64,000 bases of DNA, taken from assembly GCA_021397845.1 (NCBI GenBank), contig CM038045.1, positions 123,052,496 through 123,116,495 of the forward strand, in the 5' to 3' direction. Positions 21,434 to 33,644 of the stretch are shown here, piece by piece. This DNA is from Areca catechu. Its lineage: Eukaryota > Streptophyta > Magnoliopsida > Arecales > Arecaceae. A program made the translations under genes and the position numbers. The number at the start of each line of letters is the position of its first letter. Positions within the stretch are counted from its first letter, which is position 1. The notes beneath the pieces were generated by a model. It did no database searches, was not told where the DNA came from, and worked only from the letters and a program-made list of their open reading frames with translations.

Positions 21434-23727
21434 TGTTAGTATACACACGAAGATGGCCTGATCGAAGCCTCGAGGCTAATGAAGTACTAGTACCTTACAG
21501 GCCTTGCTTTGATAGTTAGATCGAATCCCCTTTCATCTTCTTGATTTACTTTCTCTACACTAGAGATCTTGAAATTAAAAATAGATCTCTTCTCAAGAGA
21601 TCAAGGGAAAAATTTATTTCTTTCTTTTTGCATAAACCCTTTATACAAGATCAAGAAAAGAAGGAGAAGGGGAGTGGTGATAATAAATCTCTCAATTATT
21701 TTGTGCGGTGGAGAATGGGAAGAAGCATATGGGGTGGCTTCTTGTGAGATTCTATCTCATGTTAAAAACCACTCTATGCACACACCACATGTGCGCCACC
21801 TCTTCCTCCTTTTCTCATGCCAACCTCCATTCCTTTTCTCCTTAGAGTCCTCCTAATCAAGAATTCAGATAAGTTATTAAATCAAATTTAAACACATAAA
21901 TGGATTAGGATAGGGAATAAGAGAGAGAAACATAGGAATGCCAAACTCTTTTGTGCACCCACTTAATTCCATACCAATCTTGGGATTTCACATGAAGAAT
22001 ATGGCATGGTCCCTTTCTTTCTTACATGCCCAAAAGGAGTTAAGACATTGGGAGGAGAAAGAATTATTAGTTTGTTAGTTAGAAATTAGTTCAGCTAAAT
22101 AACTCATTGTCCTAACCCTTTTAGGATTCTAACTAACCTAACTAATCCTATTAGGTTTAGGCTTAAATCTATAACTAATTAGAAATTAGTTAAGAATTAG
22201 TTAGACAAACTAACTAACTAATTCTAACCAACTAGAAGACTAACTAACCTAATTCCTAACCAATTTAGTTTTAGGTTTAAATCAAAAACTAATTAGGAAT
22301 TAGATCCTAATCTAATTAGGACCACTAAATCTAAATAAAAATAAATTAAACCTAACTAAGTTAAATCAAATTTAATTCATGTAGGATTACGTAACCAATT
22401 AGGTCAAACCAAATTGGCTTGTAATAATTGCAACTAGGTTTGTCCAAAACCTAATTGGACTACTTCATCATCCAAACTCAACCAATTAAATTTAATTCAA
22501 TTTGTATCAAGCCTAATCATAAATAAATGATCAAATCATCTAATTAAATTATAACTCTTATAATAAAGTCCTCCTTGATAAAATTAGCAAATGCCAAAAT
22601 TAGTAAGTTCCAAATTTGTAACCATTATAAATTTTGAATTTCTAAATATATAGCTCTTATATATTTTGATCCAACCGTGTGATCAGGTCAAACTCCTATT
22701 ATGTATGACCCTTCAGGTTCCATTCTTTTGGAAGTAAGACATACCATGATCTCCATTGTAGTATCGTCAAACTCTTTCGATGGACTAGAATAATTTTAGC
22801 TCATCTCATGAAGGATTGTTAATCCAAAATGATCCTTGTGGGTTCTCACATTCTATTAGTGATGCCTAGTAATATGAGTGAAAACTCAACGAAATAGAAG
22901 AAATGAATCCCTATATGAAGTTACCATAAGATAGAGTTTTTCTATCAAGAGTCCCAACAAGATGTAGGCTATGGAAACATGCCAAAACCTAAGCATCTAT
23001 TATATGGAAAATTTAATTAGCTTTAATCCAATGTGAAACTTATAAAAACTCTTTTACATCCTTCACCAACCATGGCATGAGATTTTCTAGACTCGACTTC
23101 TTAAATTGCATAGGATTGTACCTTAACTACTAAGATTGATAGATTCCCTATAAGTACACTCCTAACTCCTATAGAAAATCTACTATAGCTGACGAATACT
23201 ATAAGGACTTGAATGGCTAAGGCCAATATTTTATATGGTCAAACTATAGCAACCCCATTATGAATGGCTGGGGAACTGCATGTCAAAGAACTACTCACAC
23301 AATTATAACATTGAGAAAGCTATTAATGAATGAGTAGACATCTATATGACTTCTTGTGATGGTCATGCTTAGTACTACTATCATTCTAATGACTGTCTAT
23401 ACTCTTGCTCTAGTATTCCTATTCTGTAGACTTGAGACTCGTTTATCCTAAAAGGGAATTGATTCATGCACCAATCAAATTGGATTATTAACCATCCCCG
23501 TGATATCCTACGATCGGGAGCATTGAGGAATTAATCTATGATGATACATGTCTTAAATTCTCAACTGTTAAGCATATGTGTCATTATCCATTAATTTTTT
23601 GATGATATTTGGACACATATACTACATGTGTGGATAAAATTACTCAAATTGAAATATTAAATATAATTTTATTCCTTAGAATTAAAATATGTATCAGCTA
23701 GATTGGCTTTTAGGGTATAATCTAACA
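21434..23727 (-). repeat. Solo-like Copia LTR in reverse orientation
   Basis: On the minus strand it starts TGTTAGATTATACCCTAAAA followed by GCCAATC, closely like the starts of the Copia-3 LTR. On the plus strand it runs TGTTAG to CTAACA, giving matching terminal inverted hexamers. The middle (22060-22560) is low-complexity CTAACTAA-type sequence. No primer site lies inside either end, and the flanking pentamers GCCTC and AGGAT do not match, so this is either an old solo LTR or a rearranged end. It lies directly against the gag of Copia-B at 23728. Confidence 0.55.
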
Positions 23728-24260
23728 AGGATTTGATCCTGCAATCACTCCCAATTCTTGCTCTCAAATTATCATCAATTATTATATGAATAAACTAAAC
23801 ATTTCATTGCCTGAGCTGCTTAACAAGCTTAAGATAGCTGAGATTCATTTTAAAAGAGATAAGGCTCTTCTTCTTCTAATTGATGGCAAGAAAATGATAA
23901 TGAAAAAGGATTCAAAATGAAAATGAAATCTTAAAAAAAGCATACAAAAGAGGGAAAAGGCAAAGAAGCTTTCTGCTAATGGAATCTATTTTCACTACAG
24001 GAAGTAGGGACACTAGAAGAAGAATTACAAGAGTTATCTTGAAAGTTTGAAGCTTGATGCTGGTGAAGCATCAAAAGATTTGTACATGATACAAACTAAC
24101 TTATCATTGACTACTTCAACTTTTGATTCATGGGTATTGGATACCGCTTGTGGATCTTATATATGCAAGTCATTGCAAGAACTACAGAGAATTAAGAGTT
24201 TGAAGAAGGGTGACTTTGAGCTTTATGTCATGAGTGGTGAAGCCATGAAGTAGAAGTTGT
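23728..24260 (+). pseudogene. Copia-B gag remnant and protease
   Basis: This starts in mid-gag (DLILQSLP then MNKLNISLPELLNKLKIAE in the next frame). The zinc-knuckle region (23987-24028) keeps its shape, but all three cysteine codons read TAY (Tyr) and there are two TAG stops where Trp and another residue are expected. The protease follows at about 24131 (WVLDTACGSYICKSLQ) with the aspartate at 24141-24143. DTA replaces the common DTG, as in Copia-3. The gag 5' part and the 5' LTR are missing, cut by the reverse LTR at 21434-23727. Confidence 0.75.
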
Positions 24261-24480
24261 GGACACCCATCTATTATATCGGGCAAGATTTTAGAATTGA
24301 AAGACTATTATTATATTCTGAATATCATTAGAAATATTATTTTTCCACCCTTGTTATTACAAGATTTTTAAATTAACGTAAAAAGCAATGGGTGCTCCAT
24401 TTATCATTCTAATGAATTATTAAGAAATGATTTATTTAATAATGGTTTTTTAGTTCTTTCACTCAATCATGAATAATAAC

Positions 24481-25340
24481 TTATTGAAAACAAGAAGAAA
24501 ATGAGAGAAGATATTAATGTCACTTTTCTCTGGCATTGTCAACTCAATCATATTAGTAAGTATAGGATAAACAAGTTATACAAAGATATTTTCTTTGATC
24601 CATCTGGTTATGTATCATTAGGAACTTGTGAGTCCTATCTTATAAAAAAAATGATCAAGTCCCCATTCATTGGACATGAAGAAAGGGCAACTGAGTTAAT
24701 AGGTATTATACACAGATGTATGTGGACCTATGTCAATTCAAGCTAAAGAAGGATTCTCTTATTTCATCACCTTCAATAATGACTAATCAAGATTTGGATA
24801 TGTATATCTTATGAAATACAAATTTGAAGCCTTTGATAAATTTAAAGAGTATCAAAGTATGATTGAGAAACAAACTGAAAAATATATAAAATCCTTTGGT
24901 TTGATCAAGATGAAGAATACTTATCTAGTAAATTTCTTAATCATCTTAAGCATAAAGGTATTCTCTCAGAATGAACATCTCCATATACACCATAATTAAA
25001 TGGTATAGCAGAAAGGAGGAATCACACATTATAGACATGGTGTGGTCCATTATGAGCTTTATAGATCTTCTTATATCCTTCTAGGATTATTCCCTAGAGA
25101 TTGCTTGCCTATATCTTAAATAGGGTTCCTTCAAAAATAGTAACTAGCACTCCATATAAATTATGGAAAAGAAAAATGCTAAGTCTCAAATACTTTAAGA
25201 ATTGAGATTGAGGAGTTTGTGTCAGAAATATTTTTGGATATAAGTTAAGTGCTAGGACTAATAAATATTGGTTTATAGGTTATCCTCGAGAGGGTATTGG
25301 ATATGTCTTCTATCATCCTACCGAAAAAAGGTCTTTGTCA
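24481..25340 (+). pseudogene. Copia-B integrase, heavily decayed
   Basis: Starting with FLWHCQLNHISKYRINKL (near 24526), this follows the Copia-3 integrase almost residue by residue. The CESYLIKKM pair has lost a cysteine. The core pieces GIIHRCMWTYVNSS, the region before YLVNFLIILS, and RNHTL-like sequence are in different frames. The first catalytic aspartate region (HTD) reads HRC. Stops are frequent. Confidence 0.75.
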
Positions 25341-25559
25341 GTAGGCATGCCACTTTCTTGGAGAAGGAATTTATTTAAGAAAGAGGTAGTGGAAAAATAC
25401 TTGAACATGGCAAAGTTCAAAATCTACAACCGACTTCAAAGACATTTTGCAAGAAACTCCTCAACCACAAGTACCTATAAATTAGGTACAACCACAATGC
25501 ATACTTCCTCTCCATAGGTCAGAGACAGTGCAGGGTGCATACTCTTAGATATGGTTTTA

Positions 25560-27165
25560 TCATTGGAAATGACAATAAAGTTAGCATCATTCAAGATGAT
25601 GATCTTGTGACCTTTACAGAAGTTGTGAGAGTAAAGACTCTAACAAATGGCTTAAAGTCATGAAATCCAAAATGGACTCCATAAATTCCAACCAACTTTG
25701 GACCTTGGTTGATCCACTTGAGGGAGTAAACCCAATAGGGTGCAAATAGGTTTTCAAGAAGAAAATTGGAGCAAATGGCCAAGTAGAAACCTACAAGGCT
25801 AGGCTAGTAGCAAAAGGTTTTAGATAAAGATGTGGAATTAACTATATGATGAAACATTTTTGCTAGTAGATATGCTCAAGTCCATTAGGATTTTGTTTGT
25901 TAGAGCTGCATACTATGATTATGAAATCTAGCAAATGGATGTAAAGATTACCTTCCTTAATGAATTTCTTGAGAAAAAGTCTATATGTCATAACCAGAGG
26001 GGTTTGTCTTAAGTGAGAGACAAACCCACTTAAGAAATCTATTTATGTGTTAAAGCAAGTTCGAGGAGTTGGAACATTTGCTTTGATAAAATAATCAAGG
26101 AATTTGGTTGCATCAAAAATATTGATGAACCATGTATGCATAAAAAGACAAGTGAGAGTGCCATTGCTATTTTAATCTTATATGTTAATGACATACTAAT
26201 CATTGGAAATGATATCCCAATGTTACAATCGGTCAAAACATGGCTATCTAAAAGGTTTTCCATGAAAGATTTGGGAGAAGCATCCTATATATTGGATATA
26301 AAGATCTATAGAGATAGATCTAAGAGGCTGCTTGGCTTATATAAGTCTAGGTACATTGACTTAGTGTTAAAAATTTTCATAATGAAGAGAAGTAAAAGGG
26401 ATTACTTGCCCATAAGTCGAGACATACATCTCTCTAAGAAGATGTCTCCTAAGATAACTGAAGAGAGATAAAGGATAAGTAAAATTCCTTATGCTTCGAT
26501 TGTAGGATCAATCATCTATGTAATGCTATGTACCATGCCTGATATTGCTTATGCCTTAGGCATAACAAGTAGGTTTCAGGCTGATCCGAGGAAGATTATT
26601 GGAAAGCTATGAAAAATATTTTTAAATATCTAAAAATGACTAAATATATTTTTCTTATATTTAGAGGATCAGATTTAAAACTAGAAGGCTATACTGACTC
26701 TAGTTTTCAATTAGATCTAAATGATTGTAAATCATATAAGGGTATATATTTACTCTATATAGTGGAGCAATTAGTTAGAAAAGTACCTAGCAGCAAACTA
26801 TAGATAATTCTGTCACTAAGGTAGAGTATATTGCTACTAGTGAAGCCACTAAGAAATCTATCCGAATGAAGAAGTTTATCTTGGAATTGGTGTAGTTCCT
26901 ATGACATAATAATTGGTGCCACTTTATTATGACAACACTGGAGCTATTGCACAAGCTAAGGAACAAAGGTCTCATCAAAAGTTCAAACATATTCTAAGGT
27001 ACTTCCATCTCATTCGTGAAATTGTTAAAAGAGAAGATGTAGTTATAGAATGAATAGATATAAAGAACAACCTAGCATACCCATTCACTAAGACCTTTTT
27101 TCGATAGAGTTTGATTACCATTTAAATTGTATAGGAATTAAATACAAGGGTGATTGTCTTTAATG
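25560..27165 (+). pseudogene. Copia-B reverse transcriptase and RNase H
   Basis: The RT reads NQLWTLVDP, NPIGCK, TYKARLVAKGF and further blocks in alternating frames. A clean frame at 26136-26471 has the catalytic box as YVND (26181-26192), with the first of the two aspartates changed to asparagine. It continues MKDLGEASYILDIKIYRDRSK. The RNase H has GYTDSSFQLD (near 26685), a VEYIATSEA-like stretch, and ends near 27165. It is non-functional on several counts. Confidence 0.8.
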
Positions 27166-27178
27166 CAAGTAGAAGATT

Positions 27179-29744
27179 GAAAAAATAGTGTCTTGCAAAT
27201 CAATCGCATATCTTATATGATATAGGCTTTTCTGTAATTATCTTTCAACTCATCTATGACATTTATTAATAAAGAGATAATTTTGATTCATCATATGCTG
27301 TGTCTTAGATTATTTTTAAGATTTTAATGAACCCTATAGATTTGGATAATGGATTTAGCATTATGATGTAGTACATAATAGTGAGACCTAAATTCTTATA
27401 AACCCTAATTTGATAAATTTCCAATCATAGGATCATCAAGTTGAGATCACTGTTTTCGGTAAAGACTAGCACATCCTGCATATGCTTGATGGAGAGAGTG
27501 ATTATTAGACTCATGACCACTTGTGTAGGGACACTAATACAAGGATGTGTGTGCTCATCTAGGAATGAATCCATTGATTTGATCTATCATGAGAACATCT
27601 TATGGAAGTCTTACTCACTTGTCAAAAGATAGTTCTTTAAGTAGGAGTTGTGCAAGTGATCCTTAGATCAGAGATCACCATGAAACTTTGTGCACATGAA
27701 TCCATGTTTTGGTTCATACTCATTCACGACTAAGTCATGTATGAGATGTTTATGGATATAGAGAATTTATTTAATCTTATCATATGATGCCTCAAAATAA
27801 GGAATCGATCACCCCCAATAAGAGGAGAATTTATTTCATTTAATCTTATCATATGATGACCCAAGGTTTTCAACTTTTTTGGATACCTAAAGAGCCTTAT
27901 CCATGCCAAATAGCAAGTCCCAAGGGCTTGGGGCTCTTATGGGCGCTACATATGGTGGGCACAATTTGGCAAGCAAAAGGACCAGAAGACCTTTTGTAGA
28001 TAAATGACTTTTTGATGATAAGGCTGATCTCTCCCTCTCTCTATTCCATGCCTCATTTAGATCTACTTTGACCAGTCAATTGGATAATTATGGGTGCAAA
28101 ATTGGTTTTAGCATGAAGGGGCATGTGTGCATGAAGTATATGGCACATATAGAAGACTAGGACTCATCTATTCATTAATCACCTTTATTTAATATATTTA
28201 TCTAATTGTCATGCCTCTTGGGTGTTTTTCACCTAGTCTTAGGTGATATGGCTGAAGGAAATTTGTTGGAATTTGAGAAGAGATGCCAGATATGTTTAGC
28301 ACATGAGTTTTTGAAATGCCATAAATATATTCGGAGGATCAATTGGTAATTGGGTTTCTAATTGGTTCAATTTAATTGAGAAAAAATGATTTGGTCAAGT
28401 CTAATTGAATTTAGTTCAATTAGATTTCACCCGTTTAGGTTATTCAATGACCTAATCATTAAAACATTTTAATCTTGATTTAATTTAGATTTGAACTTGT
28501 TTACTTTTTAATTAATTAAATTTAATTAGAGCCTAATTAGATTAGGTTCAAGCTATTTAAATTGATCAAACTAAATTAAATTGAGATTAGAATAAAGTTT
28601 TTGACCAAGTCAAACTTACAAACCCTCTCTTGAGCCATAAATTCTTTTCCCATGCCATTCCTATTTTTTTTGTGATGATTTCTCATGCCAAATCTAAGAT
28701 TCCATGTCCTCCATCACTCCTCTTTGGATTAGGATAGGTTGTTTTGATTATGGTTGAGTTTGAAAGTCAAAATCAATAGTTCTAATGAGATTAAAAGTTC
28801 TAGTCCAAATAAAACTCCTAATCCTATCCTAATATCTTATCCTTTTCTCATCCTAATCCCCATGCAATATTTTATTTGGATCTTTTTGAGATTATGTGAC
28901 AACTTGTGAAGGCTTGGGCATGAAAAACTAGAGATAAACCCATCGAAAGAAAATATGGGAAAAGGAGTTTGCGTGAAAACATGGAGTGAGAGCGTGGAGG
29001 ATTTCAATTTGATCTTTATCCTTTGATCTTATCCAAGAATTCAATGCCATAAATTTTATCTAACTCCATGGGAATGATTGACAATAAAAGGGGCTTGGAT
29101 CACCATGAGAAACAAGAAAAGAATATTGTGAAAAAAACTAAGAGTTGGCATAAAAATATATTGTGCATGGGACTTCCATCTTGGTGATAGGGAGAAGAGA
29201 GAAGAGAAAAAGAAAGGAAGAAAAAAAAATAGAGAAATTAGTTTTGGGTTTTGTTTTCTTCCACTATCTGATCCTTCTTGTCCTCTACCTCCTTATCATC
29301 TTGGAGGGCTCAAAGAAAATTCGAAGAAAGGATTTTAGATCAGCCATCCCCAGCCTTCATATAGAGCCAGCACTCTAGGGAAGGACACCCTTGGGGCTTC
29401 ATGTAGATTTTTCATAGAGGCCAACATCTTGTGTGGCTACAAGGTGATGTTCAAACCTTCTACCATGCTCCATCAGTAGCAGTGTTCATTGACCCATGAT
29501 GAGATATGGGATCCAATCCTATATATATTCATAGATTATATCTATTGTATGCATCAATTATATCGATGCATGCTGATTTTAATTTCAGCATCTATATTCT
29601 ATTCAAATCTTTTATTGATCTTGTAGGGTAGGCTTTTAGAATAGTTCTAATTTATGATTTAGTTATTAAAATGTTTTTAATCTTATATTCTTTCATTGAT
29701 TTTAACAAAAAAAATTATATATGAAACCTTGCCTTAGTTTTTCA
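27179..29744 (+). repeat. LTR shared by Copia-B (3' end) and Copia-C (5' end)
   Basis: It begins TGAAAAAATAG directly after the Copia-B RNase H and the degenerate purine tract GCAAGTAGAAGAT. Its first 500 bp resemble the Copia-3 LTR (GGGACACTAATACAAGGA and the surrounding sequence). It ends ...TTTTTCA and is followed at once by a primer binding site for the next body. The length, 2566 bp, matches the Copia-3 LTRs. No second LTR separates B from C. Confidence 0.75.
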
Positions 29745-29748
29745 ATGG

Positions 29749-29760
29749 TGGTATCAGAGA
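29749..29760 (+). other. Primer binding site of Copia-C
   Basis: TGGTATCAGAGA matches the initiator tRNA-Met site at 11 of 12 positions and lies four bases after the LTR end. Confidence 0.85.
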
Positions 29761-31440
29761 CCCATGTTCTTGATATGATTTGATTAGATGTGGATCTAAA
29801 TCTTGATCTAAGTAACTACTTATGATTTGGTTGATCACCATGGCCATCCAGTCATAGGAGAGAAGTATGGTTTAAAGGCCCTTTCTTTCCATTCAATGGG
29901 GTCTCTTAAAATGTATAGGGTTGCCACTTGTGATTATATCCCATGAACAAGTAAGGTAAACGGATAATTTCATTGAAATTATTTTGATAATTTAGATCTG
30001 ATTTTTAATAGTTTAATCTTGATTATTTTGCTATTATTAATCTGAAATTATATTATTTATATCAAGTTTTATGTTTAGAACATAAATTATAAACTTAATT
30101 TCAGTAATTGCACTAAAACATGTAGTTTAGATCTAAAATTATTTTATTGGTGTATGATGCATATAAAGATATTTAGATCTAATATTAGAAAAATAAATTA
30201 TGATTAATTTTTGAAAATAAGAGTTGATTGGATGTAGATTTATGAATTAAAGATCAAAAGTCAATTTATAAAACTTGGGTTTTGGATCAGCTTGAATTAT
30301 GTTAAATAATCGGTTAGACCTAGGGTTAGAATTTAATTAATATGGACCTTAGAGAAATTGATTTAAACTAACTAAAAGTTGATTAGGATTAGGTTAAAAT
30401 GTCTCTAGATCAATTTTATAGTGATAGGTTGATCAAGTTCGCATTATCAAAAGGATCTAACTCTGAATCAGTGGTCGACCCGAGTCCCTGGGCTAGTTTA
30501 ATCAAAATCAATGAGCCAATTGGTGTCAAGGTAAGTTTGGTATTTGATAATGGTCAATAAATGGGCTACCTCTTACTTGGCCAACTATATTGGTAGCTAA
30601 AGAAAGAGTTTAATGGTGAAACCCTCCCATCGATCTCACTTACTTAGCTAATTTGGTCAATCAGATTTTGATTAGATGGCTCATTAATTTAAGCAAACCC
30701 ATGCTAGTAAAAAAGATCATTTTGATTGATCTAGGTGCCCTTGGACTAATGTGATTCAATCCTTATCACTTGATGAAGTTAGTGGGAGGATTGTTAATTG
30801 ATCTATGTCTTCTTCTCTTTTTTCATTCAATCTAATTAAATACTCTAAAATTATTAATTATCTTAAGTGATAAAATTAAGAAGAAAATTGAGTCATAGCC
30901 TTCCATTAAGATAGTAATGAGTAGAATAGTTAAGATGATCATCGGTGGTTTAAAGACCTAGTGATCATCTGGCTATTAAAATTATTATTCATATTATGAT
31001 GACTTAGTTGCTTCTGATTAAATAATGGTTAGGTAGGCCGACAAAAGTTTGGCTTGGGTATCGTTGGCTAAAAGCACTTAGTCCTGTCATCATAATGGTT
31101 GGACCTAACCAGGGCTTCTAGAGATAGTCCAAGGGCTTACAGATTAGTTCCTGGAAAAAAATTATTATCAAAAATTTTTTTAAAAAATAATTGGTTAAGA
31201 ACCTACATTTAGATGCACATGGATGAGCTGACCAAAGTCAGGCTCATGTGCAGTCTATTGGATTCTAGTACCTGCTAAGGAATCGGGGCAATTCCTCGAA
31301 TTAGAGGCAGAGGCTATCAATTTGATCAAAATAGTTTGAGAACCTTTAAACTAAAGTCAAAGTCTTTAGGATTAAATAACTCATATACTAATTAAGTCTT
31401 GTTCTCTTTTTAAATTAATATGGCAACCAATTTGTTACTC
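29761..31440 (+). other. Copia-C untranslated leader
   Basis: This holds about 1.7 kb without coding sequence. Parts (30480-30700) are recognisably homologous to the Copia-3 leader (53900-54080). It contains small palindromes: TTTATGTT-TAG-AACATAAA (30068-30086), and a larger hairpin with arms AGATGATCA (30933-30941) and TGATCATCT (30962-30970) that extends outward through AATAG/CTATT. Confidence 0.6.
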
Positions 31441-32385
31441 TATTCATTGCTAGATAATGAAAAATTTTAACAGGACCTAATTTTGATAACTAGTATCGAA
31501 AGCTGAATATAGTCCTGGAGCATGAATAGATTTTGTATGTGCTAATAGATCCGACATTTGAGGAGCCTACTCAAAATGTTTGTGGTGCAACTTGAGACAC
31601 TTACTATAGTGATCGAACCATGGTCCATTGCATTATGTAGGCATCCATGAATGGTGAACTGAATCACAAATTTAAGGATGCTCGGCTAGAGGACATACTT
31701 CAAGTATTGAAAGAATCCTTTGGCACTCTCGATGATGTTGAAAAATACAAAATATCTTGTACCATTTTTAACACAAGGATGAGGGAAGGGGTGTCAGTCA
31801 CTGATCATGTATTGTATATTATCGAATTGATTGAGTGCCTAAGCAAACATGGATTTCCCATGCATGAATAATTGGGAAAGTATATGATTCTCAATTTTTT
31901 ATCGAAGTCTACATTGATTCCCTAATCATTATAAAATGACTAGGCCCGCAATTAACTAGCATGGTCTTTTGGGTTTACTACGACCTATGAGAAGGATCAT
32001 CAGCTCCATAAGGGGTTGGTGAATGTAGTGGGAGGTTTGACAAGGCATCGCCCCTTTGAGAAAGGGATGATGAAAAATAAGAAAAAGGTGCATAGTGCTA
32101 TAGTGACTAAGCCATGTCAGGCCAAGAAGTTTAAAGCTAACTAAACTCAAGTTGAATGCTTCTATTATAAGAAGCAGGGAAACTAGAAAAGGAATTGTCC
32201 TCTTTACATTGCCTTGCTGGACCCAAACAGGCCAAGAAAGAAGAAGAACTAGCAAGGCATTGCTGGATAAGATACTTATATGATATACCTTATAATTTTT
32301 CTATTTGTGATACTACTACCTGGGTATTAGATACTGGAAGCCCTATTAATATTTACAATTCATTGCAAGGACTTCAATGTCGGTA
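31440..32385 (+). pseudogene. Copia-C gag and protease
   Basis: The gag starts in broken frame near 31480 (YRKLNIVLEHE). It has a clear 74-codon open block at 31647-31871 (MNGELNHKFKDA...VSVTDHVLYIIELIECL) that is the typical Copia gag core. The zinc knuckle near 32157 reads CFYYKKQGN-stop-KRNC: the second Cys is Tyr, His is Asn and Trp is a stop. The protease site VLDTGS lies at about 32321-32341 with the aspartate at 32330-32332, followed by IYNSLQGLQ. This copy is of a different subfamily from B and Copia-3 (DTGS, not DTAC). Confidence 0.75.
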
Positions 32386-32639
32386 AAATATTCAAAGATG
32401 ACAAGAAATTCTTAAAAATTGAAAATAGAAGATCTGTTCTAGTTCTAGCTTTAGGAATAGTCAAGCTTGTTTTTGATCTAGTATCATTATTTTAGATGGT
32501 TGTCACTATTGTCCTAGATTTTTGATGAATGTGATCTCTATAGACCTTTTGGCTAAAAAATGGTTATCATTTATTGATAAAAAATAGTTATTATGATATC
32601 ATTATGAATGGTGTTACTGTAATGCATGGATAATTGAAG

Positions 32640-33600
32640 AATGATATTTATGTTTTATCTCAGCCGATAATTATAATGTACACGTCCAACAAACATCCTA
32701 GATAGAAAATGTATCAGATGTCTATCTTTACTATTGTAGGCTAGGTCATATCAACAAGAATATGATGAGCAGATCATCTAAAGTGGGAATCCTCGAGGTC
32801 AATGATTTTGAATCATTGTCGACCAGTGAATCTTGTCTTCTTGGAAAAATGACTAAGTCATCTTTTTCTGGAAAGGGTAAAAGAGCTACTAAGATTATGA
32901 GTCTAATATATACTGATGCATATGAACCCCATGAACACTTTAGCCATAGGTGGATATCACTAGTTCATCATGTTTACTAATGACTTATCGAGCTATGGGT
33001 ACGTCTACTTAATGAAACAAAGTCCTAGTCATTTGAAATATCCAAATGATTTCTAATGAAGTAGAGAAATAAATTGGCAAATATATCAAAACCCTCCAAT
33101 TTGATAGAGGATGTGAATATCTTACTAGTGAGTTTATGACATATTTGGATGAAAATGGGATTCTCTCACAATGGACACCTCCTAGAACACCTCGATATAA
33201 TGGAGTATTTGAAAGGAAGAATCGAACCCTGTTAGACATGGTTCGATCCCTGATCAGGTTTGTGAGTCCACCTTTCTCCTTCTAAGGATATGCACTAGAG
33301 TCGGCTTGTTACATTCTAAATGGAGTTCCTAGCAAATCTATAAACAAAATGCTATATAAAATATGGATAGGGAATAAGCCGGTACTCTCACAATTTAGGG
33401 TCTGGGGATGTCCATCTTATGTCAAACATTTGAAAATGGACAAACTTAGGCCTAGGTCAGATAGATGTACATTTATAGGGTACCCAAAAGAAACTAAGAA
33501 TTATTTATTCTATTCATTAGTAATAAGGCAATTTTTTTGGAAAATGAGTTTCTCAAGGAAGTAACTAATGCTTCTAAGATTGAACTTGAAGAAGTTTGAT
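32640..33600 (+). pseudogene. Copia-C integrase
   Basis: The zinc-binding segment (YYCRLGHINKN, then ESCLLGKMTKSSF) lies near 32725-32860. Core motifs appear in separate frames: a TDAYEP-like first aspartate, LQFDRGCEYLTSEF near 33090, and ERKNRTLLDMV near 33208. The C-terminal region (LYKIWIGNKPVLSQFRVWGC) is open at 33349-33564. No continuous frame remains. Confidence 0.75.
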
Positions 33601-33644
33601 ATGTAGAAGAAATGATATAATTAACTAAACCAATTCAATCGAAT

